33,454 nt of DNA. It comes from Campylobacteraceae bacterium (GTDB lineage: Bacteria > Campylobacterota > Campylobacteria > Campylobacterales > Sulfurovaceae). A program made the position numbers and the translations under genes. Location of the stretch: the NCBI GenBank assembly GCA_027076905.1, contig JALTGP010000102.1, forward strand, positions 1-33,454, given 5' to 3'. The number at the start of each line of letters is the position of its first letter. Position 1 is the stretch's first letter. This document shows positions 1 to 9,542 of the stretch, piece after piece. The notes under the pieces are model-generated. The model ran no database searches. It had not been told where the DNA came from and saw nothing but the letters and a program-made list of their open reading frames with translations.

Positions 1-98
1 CAACAGTTTAAGTAAAAATTAATGCCTATAGTTATAAGATTTAAGGGTATAGTCACACTATGTCACTATTCTATCAAAATTTTTAAGAGGAGGTATTG

Positions 99-1571
99 AT
101 GCAAAGCAATGCACAACTTGAGTATGACTACTCAGTAGTAAAACTGTTCACGTTTACTACAATTTTGTTTGGTATCATCGGTATGCTAGTAGGTGTAATT
201 CTAGCCTTTCAACTTGCGTTTCCAGAACTAAGTAACTTAGCAGGGGAGTACGGTACATTTGGAAGGCTTAGACCCATACACACCAACGGTGTAGCATTTG
301 GTTTTACCCTTAGTGGTATTTTCGCAACATGGTACTATGTTGGACAAAGAGTTTTAAAAATGTCTCTAAAAGAGTCTAAATTTTTAATGGTAGTATCAAA
401 GCTACACTTTTGGCTCTATTTCATTACGATACTTTTAGCAGTAGTAACACTTATTATGGGTTATACAACTTCTAAAGAGTATGCTGAGTTAGAGTGGCCA
501 CTAGATTTACTTATCGTAGTATGGTGGGTTTTATGGGGTGTATCAATGTTTGGAATGATTGGTATGAGACGAGAGAGAACCATTTATGTTTCTGTTTGGT
601 ATTATATGTCTTCATTCTTAGCCGTTGCAATGCTGTTCTTGTTTAACAACATGGAAGTTCCTACAATGTTCTGGGCAGGAGATGCTCCAAGTTCAGCAAT
701 GCACTCTATTTCAATGTATGCTGGAACCAATGATGCTTTAGTGCAATGGTGGTATGGACATAATGCTGTTGCATTCGTATTTACTACACCAATTATCGGT
801 ATGATTTACTACTTTTTACCAAAAGAGTCAGGACAAAATGTATTCTCATATAAGTTGTCAGTTCTTGCATTTTGGGGTTTAATGTTTGTATATCTTTGGG
901 CTGGTGGTCACCACTTAATCTACTCAACTGTTCCAGACTGGATGCAGACTATGGGTTCTACTATGTCAATAGTTCTTATTTTACCATCATGGGGTTCGGC
1001 GATTAACATGCTTCTTACCATGAAGGGTGAGTGGCAACAGCTACAATCATCACCATTGATTAAGTTTATGATTATGGCATCTACTTTCTATATGCTATCA
1101 ACAATTGAAGGACCTATTCAAGCGATTAAATCAGTAAATGCTATTGCACACTTTACAGATTGGATTCCAGGACACGTTCATGATGGTACTCTTGGTTGGG
1201 TTGGATTCATGATTATGGCTTCACTTTTCCATATGGCACCAAGAATATTTAAAAAAGAGTTATATTCTAAATCTTTGATGGAGACACAATTCTGGCTTCA
1301 AACTGTAGGTATTGTATTATACTTTACATCTATGTGGATTGCAGGTATTACTCAAGGTATGATGTGGAGAGCGTATGACGATTATGGTTCACTTCTTTAC
1401 TCATTTATTGATACTGTTGAAGTACTACATCCATACTATACACTTAGAGCTATTGGTGGAACATTCTACCTAATTGGATTCTTAATTTTTGCTTATAATA
1501 TGTTTAGAACAGCTATCTCAGGTAGAAAACTAGACAAAGAACCAGCAAATGCATCGCCTATGGCATCTTAA
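99..1571 (+). CDS. ccoN: cbb3-type cytochrome c oxidase subunit I
   Basis: Multi-TM heme-copper oxidase with characteristic His motifs (WWYGHNAV, GGHHLIYSTVPDW, HVHDGTLGW). ATG at 99 follows an AGGAGG-type RBS; the listed start at 96 is a TTG. Confidence 0.97.
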   Translation: MQSNAQLEYDYSVVKLFTFTTILFGIIGMLVGVILAFQLAFPELSNLAGEYGTFGRLRPIHTNGVAFGFTLSGIFATWYYVGQRVLKMSLKESKFLMVVSKLHFWLYFITILLAVVTLIMGYTTSKEYAELEWPLDLLIVVWWVLWGVSMFGMIGMRRERTIYVSVWYYMSSFLAVAMLFLFNNMEVPTMFWAGDAPSSAMHSISMYAGTNDALVQWWYGHNAVAFVFTTPIIGMIYYFLPKESGQNVFSYKLSVLAFWGLMFVYLWAGGHHLIYSTVPDWMQTMGSTMSIVLILPSWGSAINMLLTMKGEWQQLQSSPLIKFMIMASTFYMLSTIEGPIQAIKSVNAIAHFTDWIPGHVHDGTLGWVGFMIMASLFHMAPRIFKKELYSKSLMETQFWLQTVGIVLYFTSMWIAGITQGMMWRAYDDYGSLLYSFIDTVEVLHPYYTLRAIGGTFYLIGFLIFAYNMFRTAISGRKLDKEPANASPMAS

Positions 1572-1586
1572 GAGAAAGGAGATATT

Positions 1587-2252
1587 ATGTTTCATTGGTT
1601 AGAACAAAGACCATTTTTCTTTGCTGTGATGCTGTTTTTAACAATAGCATTTGCGGGATTTATAGAAATAGTACCAGATTTTGCGAAAGCTTCACAACCA
1701 ACAGTAGGGACTAAACCTCATACTGTATTAGAGCTAGCAGGAAGACAAGTTTATATCAAAGACAGTTGTAATGCGTGTCACTCACAGTTGATTCGTCCAT
1801 TTAAGTCTGAAACTGATAGATATGGTATGTATTCATTAAGTGGTGAGTATGCGTATGACAGACCATTCCTTTGGGGTTCTAAAAGAACAGGTCCAGATTT
1901 ACATAGAGTTGGTAACTACAGAACAACTGATTGGCATGAGAATCATATGATGGCTCCTGCAGAGGTTGTTCCAGGTTCAATTATGCCTAAGTACCCACAT
2001 ATGTTTACAAACACAGCAGATATTGCAACAGCGTATGCTAATGCAAATACTCAAAAATCACTGTTTGGTGTTCCTTATGATAAAGAGGGTATGCCTAAAC
2101 TTGGTTCATGGGAAGATGCAAAAGCTCAAGCATTGAAAGATGCTAAAAAAGTTGCTGCTGATATGAAAAATCAATCAGTAAAAGATAAGGTAGCTAAGGG
2201 CAAAGTTCCAGAAATAGTTGCATTAATCGCATACTTAAATTCTTTAAAGTAA
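1587..2252 (+). CDS. ccoO: cbb3-type cytochrome c oxidase subunit II (mono-heme)
   Basis: N-terminal TM, CNACH heme motif, directly downstream of ccoN. Confidence 0.97.
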   Translation: MFHWLEQRPFFFAVMLFLTIAFAGFIEIVPDFAKASQPTVGTKPHTVLELAGRQVYIKDSCNACHSQLIRPFKSETDRYGMYSLSGEYAYDRPFLWGSKRTGPDLHRVGNYRTTDWHENHMMAPAEVVPGSIMPKYPHMFTNTADIATAYANANTQKSLFGVPYDKEGMPKLGSWEDAKAQALKDAKKVAADMKNQSVKDKVAKGKVPEIVALIAYLNSLK

Positions 2253-2262
2253 GAGGTGAGAT

Positions 2263-2460
2263 ATGGATCAAGAGACATTAATGACAATGGCAGGATATGG
2301 AAAGTTTTTTATTCTTCTTTTTGTATTTGTAATTTTTTATAGTTATGCTTATTCTATTTATAAGAGACAGAGAACAGGAGAGAGAGACTTTGAGAAGTAT
2401 ACTAGCTTGGTGCATGATGACTCTTTTGATTCAGCTCCTCTTGAAAAAAGAGATAATTAA
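2263..2460 (+). CDS. ccoQ: cbb3 oxidase small subunit CcoQ-like
   Basis: 65-aa single-TM protein between ccoO and ccoP. Confidence 0.85.
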   Translation: MDQETLMTMAGYGKFFILLFVFVIFYSYAYSIYKRQRTGERDFEKYTSLVHDDSFDSAPLEKRDN

Positions 2461-2478
2461 AGACGAAGGAGGAAAAAT

Positions 2479-3369
2479 ATGAATTCTATGGTAAAAGGTG
2501 GTATTTTACTGGTCATCGCTCTAATGGCAGCTACCTACTTTATGGCAGGTGATGCGTTTACATTGGGTGATGATTATATAAATGACCTTACTATGTTGGG
2601 TGCTGTAGCCATTATTGGTATTACAGTATTTGTATCATTAAAATATATCAATCAGATTAAAAATGATACGGCAACAGGTGAGTTGGCATCAGAAAACTGG
2701 GATGGAATTGGTGAGTACACCAATCCTGTTCCAATGGGATGGGCAATTATCTTCATTGGTACAATTGTATGGATGATGTGGTATCTGTTTGTGGGTTATC
2801 CTACAAATCAGTTCTCTCAAATTGGTCAATACAATGAAGAGGTAAATGAGTATAACACGAAGTTCCAAAATAAATGGGACAATATTGATGAGGGACAGAT
2901 GGCTAAAATGGGTCAATCGGTTTTCTTTCTACAGTGTGCTCCATGTCACGGTGCAGAAGCCGATGGAATGGATGGAAAAGCTCAAGATTTAACAGCTAGA
3001 ATGTCAAAAGAGCAGATTCTTGATGTTATTAAGAATGGTTCAAATAAATTAGGTTACTCAATGGGTGCTATGCCTCCAGGTATGGCTTCAGGTGAAGGTG
3101 CTGAGAAAATTGCAACTTGGATTTCTACAGGGATGAAGGGTGATGCTCCTGCTGAATTTGGTGCATGTTCTTCATGTCATGGTCCTGATGGAAAAGGTAT
3201 GAACGGTATGGCTGCAAACCTTTCTGGGTATGATAATACTTTACTTTCTAAAGTATTAGAGCATGGTAAAAAAGGTTCAATTGGTACAATGCCAAGCTTT
3301 AAGGGTCGTCTAAATAAGACTCAAGTAACAGCAGTGTCTGCTTACCTTCAATCAATTCAAGGAGAATAG
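2479..3369 (+). CDS. ccoP: cbb3-type cytochrome c oxidase subunit III (di-heme)
   Basis: Two N-terminal TMs and two CxxCH motifs (CAPCH, CSSCH). Confidence 0.96.
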   Translation: MNSMVKGGILLVIALMAATYFMAGDAFTLGDDYINDLTMLGAVAIIGITVFVSLKYINQIKNDTATGELASENWDGIGEYTNPVPMGWAIIFIGTIVWMMWYLFVGYPTNQFSQIGQYNEEVNEYNTKFQNKWDNIDEGQMAKMGQSVFFLQCAPCHGAEADGMDGKAQDLTARMSKEQILDVIKNGSNKLGYSMGAMPPGMASGEGAEKIATWISTGMKGDAPAEFGACSSCHGPDGKGMNGMAANLSGYDNTLLSKVLEHGKKGSIGTMPSFKGRLNKTQVTAVSAYLQSIQGE

Positions 3370-3370
3370 T

Positions 3371-3616
3371 ATGGCAAATAATACACAGATAGACCCTCAA
3401 ACTGAGGGGGGGCTTTTTAGTCTGCTTCATGGGCTTACAGGTTATGCGATAGCAGTGGGACTGTTATTGAGTATTTTGGGTGTGTTAACATTTTTGGCTA
3501 TTGAGGTTCAAAATGAGAATGCTGAAACATTTTATTCTGTTAATCATGATCTTAATGCTCTTAAAATGAAGAGCTTAGACAATATCAAACAAAGAACGAT
3601 TCAAGGAGAAAAGTAA
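3371..3616 (+). CDS. DUF4006-like small membrane protein of the cbb3 operon
   Basis: 81 aa, one TM, 1 nt after the ccoP stop; family assignment from recall of the Campylobacterota cbb3 neighbourhood. Confidence 0.7.
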   Translation: MANNTQIDPQTEGGLFSLLHGLTGYAIAVGLLLSILGVLTFLAIEVQNENAETFYSVNHDLNALKMKSLDNIKQRTIQGEK

Positions 3617-3708
3617 TGGATAAAATTATTGGAATAATGCTGTTTGCATCAGCAATAGTAACGATTATGCTCTCTTTTCTTGACCCAACCAGAGTATTTG
3701 TTGGTTAA
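3616..3708 (+). CDS. 30-aa predicted single-TM microprotein MDKIIGIMLFASAIVTIMLSFLDPTRVFVG
   Basis: Not in the ORF track. ATG overlaps the TAA of the previous gene by 1 nt, AAGGAGAA RBS just upstream, stop immediately abuts the ATG of the next gene. Confidence 0.7.
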   Translation: MDKIIGIMLFASAIVTIMLSFLDPTRVFVG

Positions 3709-4383
3709 ATGAAAAGTTCATTGAAAAATATAGGAGTGCTTTTTGCACTTCTATTTACAGTAACAGCTTACTCAACAGCTGAGACAAATCAGAGTATTCC
3801 CCAAACAATCAATATTGATTCTAAGTTTGTTTTAGAGGGAAAAAATAGTATTGACCCACGAGCTATTAAAAAGATAGATACCATGGGAAAAGAACTTTTT
3901 GTAAAAACAGGCGTAAATGTCTATGTTTATGCAAGTAATCGTTATGCAGATAAAAATTTTAGCGATACTAAAAGCAAAATAGAGTTTATAAAAAGTTTTG
4001 AGAGCAATCTTCGTAAAGATTTAAAAGACCCTTATGTGCTTTTGACTGTTTCACTTCAAGACAAACATATCAATATGCTCTTAAGTGATGAGCTTAAAAA
4101 TGTTGTAGAGAAAGATTCTATTCTTAATGGGTACATTGTTCCTCTCTTAGCCTCTCATGATAAGAATTCCCCTGAAGCAAAAATGTCAGCTGGATTGTTA
4201 AATGGTTACTCAGCTGTAGTTGAATCTATTGGTAAATCAAAAGGCGTTAAAGTAGATTCTGTTATTCATGGTAGTGGTAGAACATTTGCCATAATATGGA
4301 AAATTATCATGTACCTTATCGTTGGGCTAGGGCTTCTGGCTTATTTTTATGCACTATGGAAAGATAAAAGGAAAAATAAATGA
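3709..4383 (+). CDS. Exported, C-terminally membrane-anchored protein, possibly TPM-domain-like
   Basis: Signal peptide, soluble alpha/beta domain, C-terminal TM with Lys-rich tail. Co-directional in the cco operon, stop overlaps the next start. Confidence 0.6.
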   Translation: MKSSLKNIGVLFALLFTVTAYSTAETNQSIPQTINIDSKFVLEGKNSIDPRAIKKIDTMGKELFVKTGVNVYVYASNRYADKNFSDTKSKIEFIKSFESNLRKDLKDPYVLLTVSLQDKHINMLLSDELKNVVEKDSILNGYIVPLLASHDKNSPEAKMSAGLLNGYSAVVESIGKSKGVKVDSVIHGSGRTFAIIWKIIMYLIVGLGLLAYFYALWKDKRKNK

Positions 4384-4952
4384 ATATAAAAGTAGAAAAA
4401 TATCAACTCTGGTTAGCCTTTTTCTTTTTTATTTTTGGTATGACATTTTCCATGATTGTATGGACAGTAAAAAGTGCTGTCAATACACCTGTCTATGAAG
4501 ACAAAAGTTTTATGACCTCTTACCAAGATGTTGATGACAACTATAACACTATGGTTATCTCAAATGCACAGTTTAATAACAAATACAATACAGAAGTAAA
4601 TATCAACGGTAGAAAAGTTGGTATGGAGCTTAATGACTTACTCTATGGACAACGTTCATTAAAGAAGAAAAGTACCAATCAAAATATTTTAATAACAGGA
4701 GACAATCAGATATCAGTTAGCATTAAAGATAAAAAAAGTAATGCTCCTGTAACCAATGCCAATGTTACCTTTCAGGTTACAAGAGCTATTGATGATATGA
4801 GTGATATTAACCTTGATAAGTTTACATTAGAGAATAATATCTATGCTACTTCGGCTAAAATTGAAAAAGCTGGTAACTGGAATATTATTGCTAAAATTAC
4901 TATTGATGATGATATCGGATATCTCTATATTAAAACAAATACAAAGAGATAA
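4380..4952 (+). CDS. FixH family protein
   Basis: N-terminal TM plus Ig-like beta domain (NQISVSIKDKKSNAPVTNANVTFQV), cbb3 operon context. Confidence 0.75.
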   Translation: MNIKVEKYQLWLAFFFFIFGMTFSMIVWTVKSAVNTPVYEDKSFMTSYQDVDDNYNTMVISNAQFNNKYNTEVNINGRKVGMELNDLLYGQRSLKKKSTNQNILITGDNQISVSIKDKKSNAPVTNANVTFQVTRAIDDMSDINLDKFTLENNIYATSAKIEKAGNWNIIAKITIDDDIGYLYIKTNTKR

Positions 4953-4966
4953 TCTAATATCTCTTT
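4943..4966 (+). terminator. Hairpin after the cbb3 operon
   Basis: AAAGAGATA-atctaa-TATCTCTTT perfect 9-bp stem at the operon end. No strong U-tract, so function is uncertain. Confidence 0.4.
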
Positions 4967-5007
4967 ATAATCTGCTACAATTCTTCTAACATTTTCTAAG
5001 GATAATC

Positions 5008-6384
5008 ATGCCACATTTACAACACACAGCATTAATTCAAAAATATAATATTCCAGGACCTAGATACACCTCTTATCCCACTGTACCATTTTGGAATAAA
5101 GAGGGGATAAAAGAGCGTGACTGGGAAGATACGGTAAAGCGTTCTTTTAACGAAAGTAATACGCAAGAGGGGATTAGCCTCTATATTCATATGCCCTATT
5201 GTGAAAGCCTCTGTACTTTTTGTGCTTGTCACAAACATATTACTAAAAATCACTCTATAGAGGATGAGTATATCGAGACCGTATTAAAAGAGTGGAAGCT
5301 CTATATAGATATTTTAGAAGATAAACCACGAATACGAGAGATTCATCTGGGTGGAGGAACTCCAACCTTTTTCTCTTCAAAAAATCTAAAGAGAATGATA
5401 GATGGTATCTTCGAGTATGCTACCAAGTGTGATGTGTATGATTTCTCTTTTGAAGCACACCCCAATGAGACCACCGAGCATCAGCTTCAAACGCTATTTG
5501 ACTTGGGCTTTAACCGAACTAGTTTTGGTATTCAAGATTATGACCCAATAGTACAAAAAGCGATTAATCGTCATCAAACATTTGAGACGGTAGAGAGGAT
5601 TCATGGACTCTCTACGAAAATAGGTTATGGCTCTATCTCTCATGATATTATCTTTGGACTGCCTCACCAAAATAAAGACAATATCAAAACCACCATTGCC
5701 AATACCGTAAAGCTACGACCTGATAGAATTGCTTACTACAGTTATGCCCATGTTCCGTGGATAAAAGGGGTAGGGCAACGTGGATTTGATGAAAATGACT
5801 TGCCCAAAGATGAGTATAAGCGTGAGCTTTATGAGCTTGGTAAAAAGCTCTTTTTTGAAGCAGGTTATGAGGAGATAGGAATGGACCATTTCTCTTTGCC
5901 AACAGATAGCCTTTATAAGGCGATGAAAAGTAAAAAGCTTCATAGAAATTTTATGGGTTACACAGCAGGAAAGACACATCTAATGATAGGTCTAGGGATG
6001 TCCTCTATCTCTGATTCATGGTACAGCTTTGCTCAAAATGAGAAACGTGTAGAGGATTATGTTAATCGTGTAAATGAGGGTAAAATACCTATATTTAGAG
6101 GGCATCTGCTTACCGATGAAGATTTGGTTGTTAGAAAGCATATCTTGAACCTTATGTGTAACCTTGAAACCTCATGGGAGGATGAGAGTATGAAACTAAA
6201 GAACATAGATGAGATACTAGAGCGTCTACAAGAGATGAAAGAGGATAATCTTATTGAGATTTATGAAAATAGATTGGTAGTTAAAGAGAAGAGTCGAATG
6301 TTTGTGAGAAATATCTGTATGGCATTTGACCTCAAACTTGCCAAAGCCAAGCCTGAGGGGCGTATTTTTTCTATGACGATATAA
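5008..6384 (+). CDS. hemN: Oxygen-independent coproporphyrinogen III oxidase (radical SAM)
   Basis: YIHMPYCESLCTFCACHK radical SAM Cys motif; N-terminal PGPRYTSYPT typical of HemN; 458 aa. Confidence 0.93.
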   Translation: MPHLQHTALIQKYNIPGPRYTSYPTVPFWNKEGIKERDWEDTVKRSFNESNTQEGISLYIHMPYCESLCTFCACHKHITKNHSIEDEYIETVLKEWKLYIDILEDKPRIREIHLGGGTPTFFSSKNLKRMIDGIFEYATKCDVYDFSFEAHPNETTEHQLQTLFDLGFNRTSFGIQDYDPIVQKAINRHQTFETVERIHGLSTKIGYGSISHDIIFGLPHQNKDNIKTTIANTVKLRPDRIAYYSYAHVPWIKGVGQRGFDENDLPKDEYKRELYELGKKLFFEAGYEEIGMDHFSLPTDSLYKAMKSKKLHRNFMGYTAGKTHLMIGLGMSSISDSWYSFAQNEKRVEDYVNRVNEGKIPIFRGHLLTDEDLVVRKHILNLMCNLETSWEDESMKLKNIDEILERLQEMKEDNLIEIYENRLVVKEKSRMFVRNICMAFDLKLAKAKPEGRIFSMTI

Positions 6385-7594
6385 TTTTACCACCAATAAT
6401 TACCTCTGTCACCTCATTTGTATGCAAAATCGTCTGAAGAGCGATATCCTCTACAGATGAGGGCATATCAGGCAGGGTTACTATCGCAAAATCTGCATCT
6501 TTCCCAATCTCTATGAGACCACTATTAAGATTAAAAAATTTAGCAGGAACAGAGGTGATGGCTTTAATAAGTAGATTTGAAAACTTATCAAGAGGGGCTT
6601 GATGATGAAGCATAAGAGAGGCTCTAAGCTCATCAAAAATATTCAGAGAGTTATTGGAGCTAAGACCATCAGTGGCAACACTAAAAGGGATACCTAAGGT
6701 GATTAACTCCTCTACAGGAAGTCTACCACATCCTAGCAGACGATTTGAGCGTGGACAGTGGGCTATGGAGTGGTTTTTCTCCGCTAGGTAGGCTAACTCC
6801 TCTTTTGTAGCCTGTACTGCGTGAGTAAAATGGGTAGGGATTTCATCAAAACTTTCAATAAATTCTGAGATATTTGTGACTGCCCGTGAAGTAGAAAAAA
6901 ACTTTTTAAAAAAATCTAAAAATTCACCTGACTCTTTCTCTAGCCACTCTCGCTCTGCTTGTGATTCTAAAAAATGAGCAGAGAGAGGTAACTTTTCACT
7001 TATAGCTACATTAATGGCTCGTTTTAGGACAATAGGATGGACAGAGTAGGGTGAGTGGATAGCAATAGCAGGAATTATCCCTTTGTTGATACAATTTTTT
7101 GAAGTATCAAGACGCTCCAAGAAATCAGCATATAACATATCAGCAGTAGTCGCATTAGAGCCGATTAATTCATTAAAAAAGATAACCTTTTGAGGGGTTT
7201 GGGTGCAGACCTCTAGCTCTACTCCAAAAGAGGATATAGCCCCAAAAGTAGTAACCCCTGAAGCTAACATCTCGTTACATGCCTTTTTCATAACACGGTT
7301 GTCACACTCTGCTACTAAGTCTTCTCTATTCTTAATTACTGAGTCTAACCAAGGGATAAACTCTCCATATTTAAGCGTCGTCTTATTGGAAGAAAATTCT
7401 AAATGAACATGGGTATTTATGAATCCAGGGTAGAGAACAGTGTTGGCTTTAGTCTCTTTAATTATTGCATTTGGAAATTTAATTTGTAGGTTCGCTAGTG
7501 AATCTATTGCTTCAATTTTATGGCTATAGGCGATGGCTATATTGGTATAAAAATTCTCATTTATATAGGTGTAGGTTGTCTTTAATATGGTCAT
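6371..7594 (-). CDS. Amidohydrolase, aminofutalosine deaminase family (futalosine menaquinone pathway)
   Basis: Metal-dependent hydrolase motifs (GFINTHVHLEFS, AIHSPYSVHP, HFTHA, HCPRSN, ATDGLSSNNS). Likely start MTILKTTY at 7594 rather than the ORF-track start at 7672. Overlaps hemN by 14 nt, convergent. Confidence 0.75.
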   Translation of the reverse strand: MTILKTTYTYINENFYTNIAIAYSHKIEAIDSLANLQIKFPNAIIKETKANTVLYPGFINTHVHLEFSSNKTTLKYGEFIPWLDSVIKNREDLVAECDNRVMKKACNEMLASGVTTFGAISSFGVELEVCTQTPQKVIFFNELIGSNATTADMLYADFLERLDTSKNCINKGIIPAIAIHSPYSVHPIVLKRAINVAISEKLPLSAHFLESQAEREWLEKESGEFLDFFKKFFSTSRAVTNISEFIESFDEIPTHFTHAVQATKEELAYLAEKNHSIAHCPRSNRLLGCGRLPVEELITLGIPFSVATDGLSSNNSLNIFDELRASLMLHHQAPLDKFSNLLIKAITSVPAKFFNLNSGLIEIGKDADFAIVTLPDMPSSVEDIALQTILHTNEVTEVIIGGKIISS

Positions 7595-7682
7595 GTAATT
7601 ACTTTTTTTTAATTCTAACATATTTTTAAATTTGTATAGGAAAAGAAAAATCTTTATTGAGCTTTTTAACATATTTTTTGGC

Positions 7683-7688
7683 TATAAT
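7683..7688 (+). promoter_or_regulatory. -10 box (TATAAT) upstream of the OmpA-family gene
   Basis: GGCTATAATACGCTAC about 60 bp upstream of the ATG at 7749. Confidence 0.5.
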
Positions 7689-7748
7689 ACGCTACAATAA
7701 ATTTTAAATATAATAAAAAATAACATTAAATGTTTAAAAAGGGAAAAG

Positions 7749-8879
7749 ATGAAGCAGTCAACAAAAATTATTATTTTTGGTCTATTAAGCTCATTTGCAC
7801 TCATCGTCACCTGTATCTATTTTCATAATGATATGGGCAAAAGTACAGATGTTAAACTTATTGCGGATACAAATAGCGAAAAAACTAATATTGTTGAAGT
7901 ATTTCAATCTGATAGCACACCTCAGGTAATTAAGCCTAAGATTAGAGATTTTCAAATGCTACCAGAGAAAAAGATTGTAAAAGAGCAAGAGGTAGAGCAA
8001 AAACTAAAAGAGATAAATAAACAAATAAGAACTCTAAAGGTATCCTCTCTAGATTATAAAATGGAAAAAGAGTTAATTACTATAGATGGGAAAATGCCTA
8101 TTCTTGAAAACAATGATACCTTAAAATTAATCTTAATGAGTCGATGTGAAAAGGTGAAATGTGATAAAAAAATACATTTCTCTTCGGAGCAGGTGATGCC
8201 AAAATGGAAAGCATTGGTAACTGAGACAATTAACCTGTTTCATCATGAAAATATGGAAATGGCTAATTTAACAGTTGATGGAAACTCTATTTATATTTCT
8301 GGAGAGTTTAAAGAGAAAGAGTCTATGGCTAAACTCAAAAAGATATTAACTCCCTATTTGACGATTTATAATATAAAAAATGAGACTAGTCTAAAAGAGA
8401 GAGAAGTCATATTGGCAAAAGTAGAGACTCCTCAAGTCAATACAGATAATAGTTTAAGTAAAAATAGTTCTCTTGAAAGTATTTCTAGTAAAAGTAATTC
8501 TGTTAAAAGTAGTTCTATTAAAATAATAGAGGAGCAGATTTCAGATATCTTAAAAGAGAAGCATATTAACTTCTATAGAAATCGTGCAAAAATTACTAAA
8601 AAAGGTAGAAAAACACTTGATGAAATTATTTTTATTCTAAAAAAACAGAAAGATATTTATATTGAGGTACAGGGTCACACAGATGCGAGTGGAAAGGCAA
8701 AAACAAATCAATGGATTAGTACACAACGTGCAAAAAGTGTTAAAAATTATCTAGGGAGTAGGGGGTTAAATCCTAAACATATTGTTGCTAAAGGTTTTGG
8801 GGAGACAAGACTACTACTTAAAAATAGACCAAATAGTGCAATCAATAGACGTGTTGAAATTAAAATAAAAAGGAGATAA
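7749..8879 (+). CDS. OmpA-family C-terminal domain protein with N-terminal TM and Ser-rich linker
   Basis: C-terminal OmpA motif (IEVQGHTDASGKAKTNQWISTQRAKSVKNYLGSRGLNPKHIVAKGFGE...INRRVEIKI). Confidence 0.85.
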   Translation: MKQSTKIIIFGLLSSFALIVTCIYFHNDMGKSTDVKLIADTNSEKTNIVEVFQSDSTPQVIKPKIRDFQMLPEKKIVKEQEVEQKLKEINKQIRTLKVSSLDYKMEKELITIDGKMPILENNDTLKLILMSRCEKVKCDKKIHFSSEQVMPKWKALVTETINLFHHENMEMANLTVDGNSIYISGEFKEKESMAKLKKILTPYLTIYNIKNETSLKEREVILAKVETPQVNTDNSLSKNSSLESISSKSNSVKSSSIKIIEEQISDILKEKHINFYRNRAKITKKGRKTLDEIIFILKKQKDIYIEVQGHTDASGKAKTNQWISTQRAKSVKNYLGSRGLNPKHIVAKGFGETRLLLKNRPNSAINRRVEIKIKRR

Positions 8880-8884
8880 ATAAT

Positions 8885-9346
8885 ATGTATGAAATTATAG
8901 GAAAAATAGTATTCTGTTTGCTTTTAGCACTCTTATTAGGTGCTATTATTGGATGGTTGCTTTCACGAGCATTACATGCAGAAGAGTTCTTAGAGGAGAG
9001 CTTGGAGGAGGAGTATGCAGATAGTGAAGCTGTGATTCGTATGAAGCAGTTGGAGAAGCTTTATGAAAATGAAAAGTCTCTCTCTACAGAATATCTTAAG
9101 ACCAATAAAGATTTAAAAGGTCAACTAATGAAAAAGAATACGTTGCTAACGAATACCTCAGAGACATTAAGGAGACTTCAAACACAAAAAAATAGTACAA
9201 ATAATAATGCACTCATTAAAACTTTTGAAGAGAAGTTGGCAAAGAAAGATAAAGAGTTGTTAGAGTTTGAACAGGTTTTGATTAAAGCTGAAGAGATGAT
9301 TGAGCTAAAAGAGAATGAAATTAAAAAATTAGATAAGAAGAAATGA
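8885..9346 (+). CDS. Single-TM coiled-coil protein
   Basis: N-terminal TM then Lys/Glu-rich coiled coil; 5-nt gap from the OmpA-like gene. Confidence 0.7.
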   Translation: MYEIIGKIVFCLLLALLLGAIIGWLLSRALHAEEFLEESLEEEYADSEAVIRMKQLEKLYENEKSLSTEYLKTNKDLKGQLMKKNTLLTNTSETLRRLQTQKNSTNNNALIKTFEEKLAKKDKELLEFEQVLIKAEEMIELKENEIKKLDKKK

Positions 9347-9450
9347 ATCTTGTCCGACTCTGGTTCTAAATCCAACCCGATGAACTGTCTCAATGACGTG
9401 TGATGCTAAACCTAATTTTTTACCTTTGTAAATGGGATTAGATTGAAGTG

Positions 9451-9527
9451 TGGTGGGTCGGGGGAGACTCGAACTCCCGACCACTCGGTTATGAGCCGAG
9501 TGCTCTAACCAACTGAGCTACCGACCC
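9451..9527 (-). tRNA. tRNA-Met (anticodon CAT)
   Basis: Reverse complement GGGTCGGTAGCTCAGTTGGTTAGAGCACTCGGCTCATAACCGAGTGGTCGGGAGTTCGAGTCTCCCCCGACCCACCA folds as a canonical cloverleaf with encoded CCA. Elongator Met versus Ile2 (lysidine) cannot be separated with certainty by eye. Confidence 0.92.
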
Positions 9528-9542
9528 TTTAATTAAGAGTTG

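Noticed and set aside
2689-2916. Minus-strand ORF inside ccoP
   Set aside because: Antisense to a strong conserved CDS; no domain signature. The same reasoning applies to the antisense ORFs in hemN (5032, 5684, 5713), thiI (27019, 27715, 27887), and the ABC ATPase (20176, 20252, 20651).
9178-9393. 71-aa minus-strand ORF overlapping the coiled-coil gene
   Set aside because: Low-complexity Ser/Phe translation of an A/T-rich antisense strand.
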